From: an uncultured bacterium
GTDB lineage: Bacteria; Planctomycetota; UBA1135; GCA-002686595
DNA: 39,041 nucleotides
NCBI GenBank assembly: GCA_913058555.1
Contig: CAJXRJ010000001.1
Coordinates: forward strand, 1-39,041
Reading direction: 5' to 3'
The position numbers and the translations under genes were made by a program. Of this stretch, positions 27,998 to 36,664 are shown one piece after another (position 1 is the first letter of the stretch; each line of letters begins with the position of its first letter). The notes beneath the pieces were generated by a model. It did not search any database. It was not told the origin of the DNA and was given only the letters and a program-made list of their open reading frames with translations.

Positions 27998-29947
27998 TTA
28001 GCGCAGGCCGATCTCCCCGAACCCGCGGCGGTTGCCCGCGACCGTAGCCGCCGAGAGGATCTCGACGGTCAAGGATCGGACCCGAAGGGGCTCCGGCAAG
28101 GGGATCACGATCACGCCGGGGAACTGCTCGGGGATCTCGTGCTCGGATGCGACACCGTTCACCTTCAGTCGAATGCGCGTCGGACCTGCATAGGTGCTCA
28201 CCGACAGCACGTTGCTCGCAGCGTGGGTCAGCGTCACGGCCTTCGCTTTCACCGGCCGATCGATCATCAAGGTGATCGCAGGCGTTTCGTCCGCAGGGTC
28301 GGCGATCCACGGCGTGCCCTCGAAGTCATCCGACACGCGGGCGGCATCCTGTCCCTTGGCGAACGAGGTGGCCACCACCGTGTGGGAGACGCCGCGCAGG
28401 AGGTTCGGGCCGAGCGTGGGGCGCGCTCGCTTGAACCAGATTTCGGGCGTCCACTTCGTCTTGATCTCAAGGGGGCGCGACTCGACCACCAGGGGCCCGT
28501 CCTGATCCATGCCGTGGACGCGCGCCACAAGCTTCATGGCGGCTTCACGGTCGCAGGTGTACTTCATCGGCAGCTTCTGCCCGTTCCAAGGCGCCCTTGG
28601 ATCTCCTTTCGCCGTGGCCACGACCACGCCGTCGAGGAGCCATTCCACACGCTCGACCTTGATGCCTTGATCGACAAAGTGAATCCACGCCGTAAGGTCC
28701 ATCGCCCCCGTGGCGGAGATCTGCACCACGCCTTCGGTGTGATGCCACGCAAACTCCGACGGACCAGCTTCACCGCCGGGCCCCGACGAGGCCGCTTGCC
28801 CGGCACGGGTCGCGCGGGCGAGGAAGAGAAGCGCGTAGCTCGTCTCATGGGTCGAACCCCACCCCCCATCGCCCTTCTGCCCCTTGAGAAGGACTTCCGC
28901 GCCATCGCGGTACCAGTCCCAACCGAAGAAGGTGTCCTTGTCGAGGAACGCGGCGAGACGCTCAACGCCCCAGAGGTAATAGAGGTGCCGGCCGCCCTTC
29001 TTGGGGTTCTCGGTCACCGACCAGTTCTCCTCGAGCCAAGCCATGGCGAGGGGAACGCTAACGTCCATGGCTTTGGTTTCCTTGCGCCCAATCTTGCGCC
29101 CGTGGACCTCCACCAAGATCCGTTGGATGCACAGGCCCGCGACGGTCATCGAACCCGTCGCGTCCTTCCCTCCGTTGGGGTGGTATCCGAAACCCGCGAC
29201 CTTCTTCACCCCCGCCCGCGACCGACCCACTTCAGGCTCCTTGGCCTTGGACCCTTCCTGGGGCCGGGGCGGCTCCTGATAGCGCCTGATGGTGGTCTTC
29301 AACATGCGCTTGCAGATGTCCACGGGCACCTTCAGACCGAGGCGCTTGGCGCCCCAGAACCCCAGTGCCGCAAACTGCACGTTCGATAGGTCGACCCCCG
29401 CATCGGGATAGGCCCAAGTGCCCGGAATGGACGAACTCTCCCACTCGATCAGGTTGTCGAGAATCGACTGGGCCAGCTTGATGTTGTCTTTGCCGCCGAT
29501 CTCGGCGAGCAATAGCAGTGCCGCCCCCGCCGAGTACGTCCGCTGCGGTGGATGCCGGGTGAGAAACCCAATCGCTTGGGTGATCGCCAGGTCGCTCGTC
29601 GGCACCCCCGATTCGACCAGCGCGTAGGCCGCCAACGCCGTGGGGCCCGCGCGATACCGCGCGAAGTGGCCACCGGTGATGGAACCATCCCGGTGCTGAT
29701 GCCTCTGCAGGTAATCGACACCTCGGCCAATGGCCGCGTTGACGCTGCGCTGGAAGGCCACGTCCTGCTTCTTGGCGCTCGCCTTCTTCTGGGGATCGTC
29801 TATCCCCTCGGCTTGACCCGCAGTCCCAATGCCCACGAGGATTGCACAAGCAGCCGCGCCAACGAGGCGCCTCAAGGACGCACCAGCCCTGCGGCATGAA
29901 CCCACAGGTGAGTTGCTTGGGGACTTCGGGACGAGCGAATGGGACAT
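27998..29947 (-). CDS. secreted squalene-cyclase/prenyltransferase-repeat protein
   Basis: 649 residues from the ATG at 29947; the frame stays open upstream, but the sequence there has no start compatible with export. A signal peptide or anchor lies at about 24-45 (LRRLVGAAACAILVGIGTAG). Residues about 65-400 carry alpha/alpha-barrel repeats of the prenyltransferase/squalene-oxidase type: AIGRGVDYLQRHQHRDGSI, TALAAYALVESG, QAIGFLTRHPP, and QKGDGGWGSTHETSYALLFLARA (repeat core DGGWG). The cyclase catalytic DxDD motif is not seen, so a hopanoid-synthesis role is not supported. The C-terminal 200 residues form beta-sandwich domains. Similar exported repeat proteins are common in Planctomycetota. 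Divergent from the DUF418 gene. Confidence 0.8.
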   Translation of the reverse strand: MSHSLVPKSPSNSPVGSCRRAGASLRRLVGAAACAILVGIGTAGQAEGIDDPQKKASAKKQDVAFQRSVNAAIGRGVDYLQRHQHRDGSITGGHFARYRAGPTALAAYALVESGVPTSDLAITQAIGFLTRHPPQRTYSAGAALLLLAEIGGKDNIKLAQSILDNLIEWESSSIPGTWAYPDAGVDLSNVQFAALGFWGAKRLGLKVPVDICKRMLKTTIRRYQEPPRPQEGSKAKEPEVGRSRAGVKKVAGFGYHPNGGKDATGSMTVAGLCIQRILVEVHGRKIGRKETKAMDVSVPLAMAWLEENWSVTENPKKGGRHLYYLWGVERLAAFLDKDTFFGWDWYRDGAEVLLKGQKGDGGWGSTHETSYALLFLARATRAGQAASSGPGGEAGPSEFAWHHTEGVVQISATGAMDLTAWIHFVDQGIKVERVEWLLDGVVVATAKGDPRAPWNGQKLPMKYTCDREAAMKLVARVHGMDQDGPLVVESRPLEIKTKWTPEIWFKRARPTLGPNLLRGVSHTVVATSFAKGQDAARVSDDFEGTPWIADPADETPAITLMIDRPVKAKAVTLTHAASNVLSVSTYAGPTRIRLKVNGVASEHEIPEQFPGVIVIPLPEPLRVRSLTVEILSAATVAGNRRGFGEIGLR

Positions 29948-30156
29948 AGTCTGGTCAGTGAACACTGGGGAGGGAGACCCGCAGCCTATCCGCGCCGGCC
30001 GATCTCGTTGCCAACTTCGCGGGGGAGAGCCGGTGCCTCCCCGCGTTTCGGGCGAACATGAGACCCACCTGGCCGCGGGGCCGAGGCGAGTGCGGGGTCG
30101 AGGATTCCCCGTGTGGGGTCGAATGACACAGGAACCGCGGCGTAGCCTGCCGTCCC

Positions 30157-31251
30157 ATGGACAGCAGCCCACACGAGCCTGGAGAGGATGCACCTCCCAT
30201 CCATCGCACGCCCAAGCCGCGGGTCGAAGGTCTCGACCTCGCCCGCGGTCTCGCGGTCCTTGGCATGGTCCTCGTGAACTTCGAGCTAGCCCTCGGCGCT
30301 GGAGCCACTGGCACCTCCCTCTCGGGCCCGGTGCAGGGCCGGGCAAGTGCCCTCTTCGTCGTGCTCGCCGGCGTGGGGATCTGGCTGATCAGCCAATCGC
30401 GCGCCGCCGGCGCCCGGGCCACTCTGCTACGCCGCGGCGTGGTGCTCTTGGGGGGTGGCCTCCTGCTCTTCACGGTGTGGCCCGCCGACATCCTGCACTT
30501 CTACGGCCTTTGGTTCCTCATGGCCGGCCTCCTCGCTGGGGCCACCGCAAGGACCTACGCCGTCCTCGGCATCGTCACCTGCTTCGCGTTCCCCGCGCTA
30601 TTGGCCTTGGGCATCGACTACGAGCGACACTGGAACTTCGGCACACTCGAGTACGCGAGCCCATGGTCCGCCGACGGGCTCCTTCGACATCTGCTCTTCA
30701 ACGGGTTCCACCCCACCGTGCCATGGTTCGCGTTCCTGTGCGCGGGCTTTGCGTTGGCCCCCAAGCTGTTGGCGGAACGCGCGCCGCTCCTGCGTATCGC
30801 GGCCATCTCCGGGGCGATCGCCGCCGGCACGGAGTGGATCTTCCGGAGCCTCAGTGCCAGCGCGGGATCCCTCGATGAAGAGGCCCTGCTCAACACGGCC
30901 TCGATGCCCCCCACGCCGCCCTACATCGTGGCGGCGGGCGCCACTGCGATTTGTGCCCTCGCCCTTTGCCTCGCCACGTCGAAGCGCCTCCTTCGCCCAG
31001 GCCCCCTCCACACGCCGTTCCGGCTCGTCGCGTCGGCGGGCCGATTCGCCCTCACGCTGTATGTCGGACACGTGCTCGTCGGCATTCTCCCGTTCCACCT
31101 CGACCCGGCGGCGCCCCCCAAGTGGGGCAGCCCCTCGGTCGCTCTGTGGTGGCTGGCCTGGTGCACCTTGGCCTTCGCCGCCGCAGCCTTCGCTGAGTCC
31201 CGGGGAAAGCGCGGCCCCCTCGAAGTTCTCTTCCGACGCCTCGGGGGCTAA
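30157..31251 (+). CDS. DUF418/YeiB-type multi-pass membrane protein
   Basis: 364 residues, ATG at 30157. The entry RVEGLDLARGLAVLGMVLVNF is the hallmark of the YeiB/DUF418 and heparan-glucosaminide acetyltransferase-like families (motif D-x-x-R-G-x-A-x-x-G-M-x-x-x-N). At least eight hydrophobic segments follow, among them about 62-80, 93-112, 117-140, 190-205 and the C-terminal AGRFALTLYVGHVLVG (DUF418 signature S/A-G-R-x-x-L-T-x-Y) with GSPSVALWWLAWCTLAFAAAAFAES (last helix). Members are thought to be acyltransferase-like transporters or enzymes of the cell envelope, mostly uncharacterised. Divergent from the squalene-cyclase-like gene with about 209 bases between the starts. Confidence 0.85.
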   Translation: MDSSPHEPGEDAPPIHRTPKPRVEGLDLARGLAVLGMVLVNFELALGAGATGTSLSGPVQGRASALFVVLAGVGIWLISQSRAAGARATLLRRGVVLLGGGLLLFTVWPADILHFYGLWFLMAGLLAGATARTYAVLGIVTCFAFPALLALGIDYERHWNFGTLEYASPWSADGLLRHLLFNGFHPTVPWFAFLCAGFALAPKLLAERAPLLRIAAISGAIAAGTEWIFRSLSASAGSLDEEALLNTASMPPTPPYIVAAGATAICALALCLATSKRLLRPGPLHTPFRLVASAGRFALTLYVGHVLVGILPFHLDPAAPPKWGSPSVALWWLAWCTLAFAAAAFAESRGKRGPLEVLFRRLGG

Positions 31252-31304
31252 CCGACGCCACGGAAGGGCGCTGACACAGGCCCCCCACGCGGCGCCCCCA
31301 GGGC

Positions 31305-32312
31305 TTACACCACGGGCGAACGCATCCCCATGCTCTCCACGATCGGGTGATCACTGCGCTGGGCCTCTTGGAAGTCCGCCTTGCTGTGCAGACCTCGCCA
31401 CCCCTCTTGGACGAGCACTTGGCCCACGATGCCTCCGAGGGTGTTGCCGGGGCCCGGCAGCACGATCCGCTCGGGGGCGTACTCGCGCAAGGCAACGCGC
31501 ACGGACGACGTGAAGTCGTAGGGCGTCGTCACCTGGGCGCCGATGGTGTACGCCCGAAGCTCATCGAGATCCGTGGACCAGGGACTGAAGCGGCGGCCGC
31601 GGCCGTCGATCAGGGTGGTATGGGGCGCGTGGAACTCCAGCTCCCGGAGCTCCGCGGCGGCGGCCGCAGCGACGGGCGCGGCCAGCCGCGTGTGGTAGGG
31701 CCCATGCAAGGCCAGGCGAATCGGATAGGTGATGCTGCCGATGCGCACAGGGGGCAGGTTCTTGAGGAGATGACTCACGCCCTTCGAAGACCCCGCGAGC
31801 ACCGCATAGCCCCCCAGGTCGATGGAGGGCATCGCTTCCCCTTCGGAGTTATCCAGGACCCCGTCGATCGCGGCGCGATGATCCTCGGAAGGCGTCCAGT
31901 CGTCGTTGCAGACGGGGTAGAGCACCTGGCCCCCACCCGCGTGCTCTTCCTGGAGCAACGACATGCGCTGGACCAACCGGAACCCATCCTCAAACGAGAG
32001 GGCGCCGGACGCGGCAAGGGCGATGTACCAGCCCATGGAGTTGCCGCCGATGGCTGCCACGTCGTGTTCGGATGCGGCCTGGGCCGCGTCGATCATCGCC
32101 TTGACGTAGATGAGCGGAGAAACATGGGCGGGGCGCAAGTGACGGGCCGGCTCGAAGCGCGTCGCTTGGTCGAGGGCCAGGAGAGGCTCGAGCCCAAAGT
32201 CGGCACGCCGCCGCTCGGCCGCGCGCACGAGGTCGTGGTCGGGGGGCAAAGAGCCCAGCTCCTTTTCGGTGTAGGAGCCGCGGCCCGGGCACATGATCAC
32301 TACTCGGCTCAT
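31305..32312 (-). CDS. malonyl-CoA:ACP transacylase-like acyltransferase
   Basis: 335 residues from the ATG at 32312, whose ATGA overlaps the stop of the upstream E1 gene. It has the FabD fold landmarks: the N-terminal strand RVVIMCPGRGSYT in place of the usual FPGQG, the nucleophile loop GGNSMGWY (Ser92 in G-N-S-M-G instead of G-H-S-L-G), and the histidine motif LHGPYHTRL (His207, equivalent to the H of PSHC in FabD). A C-terminal LPGPGNTLGGIVGQ segment is close to the GPGxxL motif of the family. The malonyl-binding Arg is not obvious, so it may move another acyl group. Its coupling to a branched-chain-type E1 suggests loading of an acyl starter unit onto a carrier. Confidence 0.8.
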   Translation of the reverse strand: MSRVVIMCPGRGSYTEKELGSLPPDHDLVRAAERRRADFGLEPLLALDQATRFEPARHLRPAHVSPLIYVKAMIDAAQAASEHDVAAIGGNSMGWYIALAASGALSFEDGFRLVQRMSLLQEEHAGGGQVLYPVCNDDWTPSEDHRAAIDGVLDNSEGEAMPSIDLGGYAVLAGSSKGVSHLLKNLPPVRIGSITYPIRLALHGPYHTRLAAPVAAAAAAELRELEFHAPHTTLIDGRGRRFSPWSTDLDELRAYTIGAQVTTPYDFTSSVRVALREYAPERIVLPGPGNTLGGIVGQVLVQEGWRGLHSKADFQEAQRSDHPIVESMGMRSPVV

Positions 32313-34549
32313 CGAAGCACCTCCTGGGCGCCCGTCACGATTTGATCCTCGTCCATGAGCACAACCTCCGCGGCGGCTCCGAGGGGAATGTAGGTGTCGG
32401 CGCTGCGCACCGAGGCGATGCGCCCGCGGAAGCCGCGCTCGACGAGGGCCGCGATGACGGAATCGGCGATGCCCGCGGCGTTGGCACGACACTCGTCAGC
32501 GACGAGCACGGCGCCGCACTGCTCGGCGTGCTGATGGATGGCATCCATGGGGAGCGGGTTGAGCCAGCGCATGTCCAGGACACGCGCTTGAATGCCCTCT
32601 TCCGCAAGGCGGCGCGCCGCCCGCAGCGAGAGGCGATAGCCGTTCGCGTAGGAGACGATCAAGAGGTCCGTGCGTTCAGGGTGCTCGATCCCCACTTCAC
32701 CGGGGAGCAAGGCTGACCCGGGGCTCCCGTCGGGCACGGGGTAGTCGCATAGCCAGCCACCATCCCCGGGCTCGTAGAGATCGCGCTCGTGGTAGAGCGC
32801 GATGGGCTCGAGGTAGGCGACGACGCGGCCCGAAACCGCGGCCATCGCCAGGGCGCCGCGCATCATCCGGACGGCATCGAATCCGTTCGAGGGGCACGCG
32901 ATCGCGAGCCCCGGGATCTCACGCAGGGCCCCCACCGAGTTGTCGTTATGGAAGTGACCGCCAAAGCCCTTTTGGTACGCGAGCCCCGCGATGCGGACGA
33001 CCATGGGGTTCTGGTATTGACCCGCGCTGAAGAACTGCAGCGAACACGCCTCCCCCCTGATTTGGTCGATGGCGTTGTGCAGGTACGCGAGGTAGGGGAT
33101 CTCGGGGATCGGCAGAAGGCCGACGAGGCCCGCCCCTTGGGCGACGCCGAGGATCGTGGTCTCGTCCAGCAGCGTGTCGAAGACGCGGCTGCGGCCGAAG
33201 TGACTCTGTAGGTTCTGGGTGACGCCGTAGACGCCGCCCTTCCTGCCCACGTCCTCCCCGAAGCAAATCACGTTGGACCTGCGGATCATCTCGTCATGCA
33301 GAGCATCGTTGATGCGCGCCCCCATGGTCCGGCGGGTGGGCGCCTTCGCGTTTTCGGGGAACCGGGATTCGTAGATCTGGCGCCGCTTCGCTTCGTCGAT
33401 GGGCTCGGTCGCGGCGGCCTGCCAGGCCACAGGATCCTCGGGCGCGAGGGGCTCCATGATCTTCTGGACGTTGACCTGCTTCGGACGACGCTTCGCTTCG
33501 ATGGCGGCGGCGCGCGCCCTTTCGCGGGTGCTCTTCACGATGGCCCGGAGAGCCGCCGGTGTCGCGGCCCCGGTCTCGACCAGGCGCTTCGCGTTGGCGA
33601 GCAAAGGATCGCGCGCCTCCACGGCCTCGATCTCCGACTGGCTCATGTAGGCCGCCTCCACGTCGCTGCCCGCGTGGCCCCAGAGCCGGTGGCACCTGAG
33701 GCGCAGGAACGTGGGCTGGCCCGTGGTGCGGCAGGTTTGGATCGCGAGGGCCACGGTGTCCCAGATGGTGTCGACGTCGCCGCTGGCCTCAAAGTAGCGC
33801 AGGTGCTCAAGGCGCGAGAAGAAGTCACGGATCCAGCGCCGTGGGGTCTCGACGCTGATGCCACGCTGGTTGTCCTCGCAAACAAAGAGCACCGGCGTGG
33901 GGTTCATGCGGCGCCACGCGTAGCGCGCGGAGTTGATGCCCGCGAGGGCCGTCGCGTGGTTGACGCTCGCGTCACCGAAGGTCGCCACGGCGATGGAATC
34001 ATCCGGGAGCCCCGTGTCGATGCCGAGCTTCTTGGCACGGGACATCGAGAACGCCGTCCCCACGGCTTTCGGGACGTGGCTCGCGATCGTGCTCGTCTGG
34101 GGCGGCGTCCACGCGGCCTTGGAGCCCCACACTTTGTGCCGGCCGTGGCTGACGGGATCATCGGCGGAGGCGCAGAAGGAAAGCAGCGTGTCGAAGAGGG
34201 GCGTGGAGCCCTCCAGTTGGCGCATGCGGGCAGCCATGAGGCCCCCGGATCGGTAGTGGAGGAAACACGGGTCGGTGGTTCGGAGCTGCGCCCCGAGGAC
34301 CGCGTTCTGCTCGTGGCCGGCGCTGCTGATCGTGTAGAAGCCCTCGCCCTCGCGCTTCAGCTCCCGCGCCACGACATCGAGGGTCCGCGAGAGCACCTGA
34401 TCCTCAAAGAGCTCCACCGCTTTCCTGGCCGTCAGGGCCGAACCCGGCCGAAGCGGCTCATGGGGCCCCAAGTGCCGATCCGGTCCTGCGGCCCCGGCGA
34501 GATACTCGTCAAGATTGCCCTCGACCACGGTCACCCGATTGGTGCTCAT
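32309..34549 (-). CDS. fused alpha/beta E1 component of a 2-oxoacid dehydrogenase (thiamine diphosphate)
   Basis: 746 residues from the ATG at 34549. The N-terminal half (about 1-380) is the E1-alpha domain: SRTLDVVARELKREGEGFYTISSAGHEQNAV, the HYRSGG loop, and the thiamine-diphosphate motif TFGDASVNHA (about 190-199) through VLFVCEDN. This is a variant of the usual GDG...N motif: the third residue is Ala and ASVN replaces the S/T-S-E-G. The C-terminal half (about 430-746) is the transketolase-like E1-beta: NVICFGEDVGRKGGVYGVTQNL, DETTILGVAQGAGLVG, GQYQNPMVVRIAG, YHERDLYE, and the last LADECRANAAGIADSV-type segment. No E2 or E3 gene is visible nearby. It is coupled to an acyltransferase gene. 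Confidence 0.85.
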   Translation of the reverse strand: MSTNRVTVVEGNLDEYLAGAAGPDRHLGPHEPLRPGSALTARKAVELFEDQVLSRTLDVVARELKREGEGFYTISSAGHEQNAVLGAQLRTTDPCFLHYRSGGLMAARMRQLEGSTPLFDTLLSFCASADDPVSHGRHKVWGSKAAWTPPQTSTIASHVPKAVGTAFSMSRAKKLGIDTGLPDDSIAVATFGDASVNHATALAGINSARYAWRRMNPTPVLFVCEDNQRGISVETPRRWIRDFFSRLEHLRYFEASGDVDTIWDTVALAIQTCRTTGQPTFLRLRCHRLWGHAGSDVEAAYMSQSEIEAVEARDPLLANAKRLVETGAATPAALRAIVKSTRERARAAAIEAKRRPKQVNVQKIMEPLAPEDPVAWQAAATEPIDEAKRRQIYESRFPENAKAPTRRTMGARINDALHDEMIRRSNVICFGEDVGRKGGVYGVTQNLQSHFGRSRVFDTLLDETTILGVAQGAGLVGLLPIPEIPYLAYLHNAIDQIRGEACSLQFFSAGQYQNPMVVRIAGLAYQKGFGGHFHNDNSVGALREIPGLAIACPSNGFDAVRMMRGALAMAAVSGRVVAYLEPIALYHERDLYEPGDGGWLCDYPVPDGSPGSALLPGEVGIEHPERTDLLIVSYANGYRLSLRAARRLAEEGIQARVLDMRWLNPLPMDAIHQHAEQCGAVLVADECRANAAGIADSVIAALVERGFRGRIASVRSADTYIPLGAAAEVVLMDEDQIVTGAQEVLR

Positions 34550-34736
34550 GGGCGGTTCACCCCACTTTCCCGGCGGGCGTGAGCGGCCCGGTCTTGCTGC
34601 CGACTGCGTCGCTGATCCATGGCCGGGAGGGTACCGGAAAGGGCCTACGGGGCCCCAGGGCACCCCGGAGATCCCGCGCAAGCCCGGGAATCGCTGCGGG
34701 CTGGTCTCACCCCGACAAAGGACGAGCCTGCGGGGA

Positions 34737-34841
34737 TCAACCGCGCCGCAACGGGCAGCGCTTGCACATCTTGTGCGGGGGCTTCTCGCAGCACTTCTTC
34801 TTGGGGCTGCCCTTGCTCTCGCGTTTCTTCTTCTTGCCCAT
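34737..34841 (-). CDS. 34-residue four-cysteine protein, possibly iron regulated
   Basis: An ORF of 35 codons starting at ATG 34841. The product is a basic leader (M-G-K-K-K-K-R-E-S-K-G-S-P) followed by a cysteine motif with Cys17, Cys18, Cys26 and Cys29 in the pattern CC-x7-C-x2-CP, then a basic end. Four cysteines in 13 residues suggest a zinc or iron-sulfur site. Short proteins with a Lys-rich head and this CC...CxxCP pattern occur in other bacteria as unassigned ORFs, to my recollection. A sigma70-like promoter with a Fur-box-like palindrome precedes it (34891-34918) and no other gene could use it, which argues strongly that the ORF is real. Function unknown. Confidence 0.7.
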   Translation of the reverse strand: MGKKKKRESKGSPKKKCCEKPPHKMCKRCPLRRG

Positions 34842-34890
34842 CACTTGTCCCGGGGCCTGCTCGGCCCGTCAGTGGAAAGTCGACCACAGA

Positions 34891-34918
34891 AAGATACGCG
34901 ATTGAGAGTCATTCTCAA
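34891..34918 (-). promoter_or_regulatory. sigma70-like promoter overlapped by a Fur-box-like palindrome
   Basis: On the leftward strand TTGAGA (34913-34918) and TATCTT (34891-34896) are separated by 16 bases, close to the -35/-10 consensus. Embedded in it is TTGAGAgtcatTCTCAA as read on the plus strand (34902-34918): 6-base arms, or 6 of 7 matches in the 7-1-7 TGAGAGT-C-ATTCTCA arrangement typical of Fur operators. The inferred start lies about 40 bases before the small cysteine gene. Binding there would occlude the -35. Confidence 0.65.
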
Positions 34919-34939
34919 GAAAGACCGGATCGGGATCGC

Positions 34940-34975
34940 AAAAAGAAAGGCGGGCCCCGGATTGGGGCCCGCCTT
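34940..34975 (-). terminator. intrinsic terminator of the DinB-family gene
   Basis: A perfect 12-base-pair stem (34947-34958 with 34964-34975, loop of 5), followed on the leftward strand by CTTTCTTTTTGC, a good U-tract. It lies 62 bases after the DinB gene's stop and just before the promoter of the small cysteine gene. Confidence 0.9.
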
Positions 34976-35036
34976 CGCGGAATCGTCGGGGCCGCGGCGA
35001 AGCCAACGGCAAGGGCCCAGGGGGCCCGGAGCGGGG

Positions 35037-35564
35037 TCAGGCGTCCTTGGGGCTCCACTCGCCCACGTACGCGGAGCTGAAGCCCGGCGCATCGCGCTGG
35101 GAGAGGTCCCAGCTGCGGTGTGCGATAGAACGCCACATCAGCGCGTCGTGGCTCGCCCAGGAGACGAGCAGATCGCCAGCGCGGATCGGGCCCTTCTTGG
35201 GGTGCTCGTGGGTCGCGGTCCAGTTGGCGGCCCCCAGGCTCCGGAGCCATTGCACGCTCTTGAGGCGCTCGCGCTGGAATCGCTCCGATTCCCGATCGAG
35301 CTCGCGCTCATTGTAGTTGAGCTCGTCGAGGCCATCGTCGGGCTCGACGCGGGGCCAGGGGCGTTCAGGGTCTCGGAGGGTCAATTCGAGGCGCGGTTTG
35401 AATTCGAGCAGCTCCCGATCGCAGAGATGACCCACGATTTCGAGAACCGAGAGTCCCCCCTCGGCCGGGCGCCACCGCGCCTGATCCATGGGGAGGTCTT
35501 TGACGAGACTCCGCAACTGGTACGCAAATGCTTCCAGGCGGCCGATGAGTAGGTCGGGATTCAT
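35037..35564 (-). CDS. DinB superfamily protein
   Basis: 175 residues, ATG at 35564. A four-helix-bundle DinB-like (DinB_2/YfiT) protein: the first helix MNPDLLIGRLEAFAYQLRSLV, RWRPAEGGLSVLEIVGHLCDRE (metal-ligand His in V-G-H-L-C-D-x-E), then RFQRERLKSVQWLRSL and the last helix DLLVSWASHDALMWRSI with the candidate ligand His in A-S-H-D. Members are metal-dependent; some are thiol (bacillithiol or mycothiol) transferases, others have no known role. It is single-gene, ended by a strong intrinsic terminator, and divergent from the coiled-coil protein at 35665. Confidence 0.88.
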   Translation of the reverse strand: MNPDLLIGRLEAFAYQLRSLVKDLPMDQARWRPAEGGLSVLEIVGHLCDRELLEFKPRLELTLRDPERPWPRVEPDDGLDELNYNERELDRESERFQRERLKSVQWLRSLGAANWTATHEHPKKGPIRAGDLLVSWASHDALMWRSIAHRSWDLSQRDAPGFSSAYVGEWSPKDA

Positions 35565-35664
35565 AGGTGTTTAGGGGCCCGGGATCCTGAGACAGGCCCC
35601 TCTCCGCCTCAAGGCCAGAGCCTTGTGAACGTACATTTAGGCTGCCTGGGCGCTCCCCCGTACC

Positions 35665-36435
35665 ATGGCCATCGGTCGATCTTCGCCCCTACCGCACACT
35701 AAAATGCTCCGCAACCTCGCCCTAGGTACCTTCGCCGCCGTCGCAGCCTTCTGGTCCTACTACTTTTGGGACTCCAGCACCGATCAGCGCCGCCAGCTAG
35801 AGCAGCGGGATGGCCGAATTGCGGACCTAGAGACCGAGGTCTCGGTCAAGGCCCGCGAGATCGCTACCCAGGCCCGCGAAATCGAGCAACTGCTCCTGGC
35901 CAAGGAGCTTCTGCGCCTGGATCACCGGATCGCCACCATGGAGGTGATCCGCCAAGGCCCCCCACTGGATGGCTCTGGGGGCGTCGAAACCGAGGTCCTC
36001 TTCACTGAACTGGACAGCAACGGTGACCCGATCGGCACCGGCGAGTCGATCGTGATCCCGGGCAAACGAATCTACATCGAGGGCCTCGTGGTGAAGTTCG
36101 AGGACAGCTACGTGGAACAGGGCGATCACCTGCGGGGCACGTCCGTGTGCCTGTTCGAGCGGGTGTTCTCGGAGGAGCTGGCCCCCGACGAGGGGATCGT
36201 CATCGACGCGAAGAATCGTCATCCACTCCCCTTTCAGGGCGACAATTTGCCCGACCCGCTGTACGGGGAGCTCTTCGACAAGATCTGGGAGTACGCCAAC
36301 GATCCGGAGAAGGCCGCAAAATTGGGGGTGCGGGCGATTCACGGAGAGGCGCCGTTCGTGGAAGCGAAGGCGGGCAAGACCTACCGGATTGAGCTCCGCC
36401 AATCGGACGGCCTGAGCATTACCGCGGAGCGGTGA
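35665..36435 (+). CDS. membrane-anchored coiled-coil protein of unknown function
   Basis: 256 residues from the ATG at 35665; an ATG at 35704 (residue 14) would give a tighter anchor and is a good alternative. A transmembrane helix (LRNLALGTFAAVAAFWSYYFW, about 15-35) is followed by a coiled coil at about 40-90 with regular heptads (RRQLEQRDGRIADLETEVS and KAREIATQAREIEQLLLAKELL). After it comes a beta-rich domain (about 95-256) with VIPGKRIYIEGLVVKF, GTSVCLFERVF and a helix FDKIWEYANDPEKAAKLGVRAI. The family is not recognised. Proteins of this shape with a single anchor and a soluble domain are usually exported structural or sensory proteins. It stands alone between divergent DinB and convergent fasciclin genes. 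Confidence 0.7.
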   Translation: MAIGRSSPLPHTKMLRNLALGTFAAVAAFWSYYFWDSSTDQRRQLEQRDGRIADLETEVSVKAREIATQAREIEQLLLAKELLRLDHRIATMEVIRQGPPLDGSGGVETEVLFTELDSNGDPIGTGESIVIPGKRIYIEGLVVKFEDSYVEQGDHLRGTSVCLFERVFSEELAPDEGIVIDAKNRHPLPFQGDNLPDPLYGELFDKIWEYANDPEKAAKLGVRAIHGEAPFVEAKAGKTYRIELRQSDGLSITAER

Positions 36436-36534
36436 TGCTGCGGATAGCGGCCTGGCGGGGCTCGACCCAGGAGGGCTTGCCCGCCTTCGCTTCCACGGGG
36501 GCCCCCACCGGGCCCCCACCGGGCCCCAGCCCAC

Positions 36535-36572
36535 AAAAATAGGCGTCGGGACCCCGAAAGGTCACCGACGCC
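36535..36572 (-). terminator. intrinsic terminator, leftward
   Basis: Stem 36542-36549 with 36565-36572 (8 pairs) continued by GACC/GGTC (36550-36553 with 36560-36563) around a 6-base loop and one bulge, followed on the leftward strand by TATTTTT (36541-36535). It is 177 bases after the double-fasciclin stop. The spacer 36436-36541 also holds two GC-rich direct repeats of CACCGGGCCCC and no gene. Confidence 0.85.
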
Positions 36573-36664
36573 CAAGGTCCCTTCCCGGGGACATTCCTGT
36601 CGAGGTCTGCTCAAACCCCTTGTTCTCAAGAAGCGGGTCGCTCCGCTGGGGCCCCCGGATGCAG

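Noticed and set aside
27998..29947. Squalene-hopene cyclase (hopanoid synthesis)
   Set aside because: The barrel repeats are there, but the catalytic DxDD motif and QW-motif density are missing, and the protein has a secretion signal.
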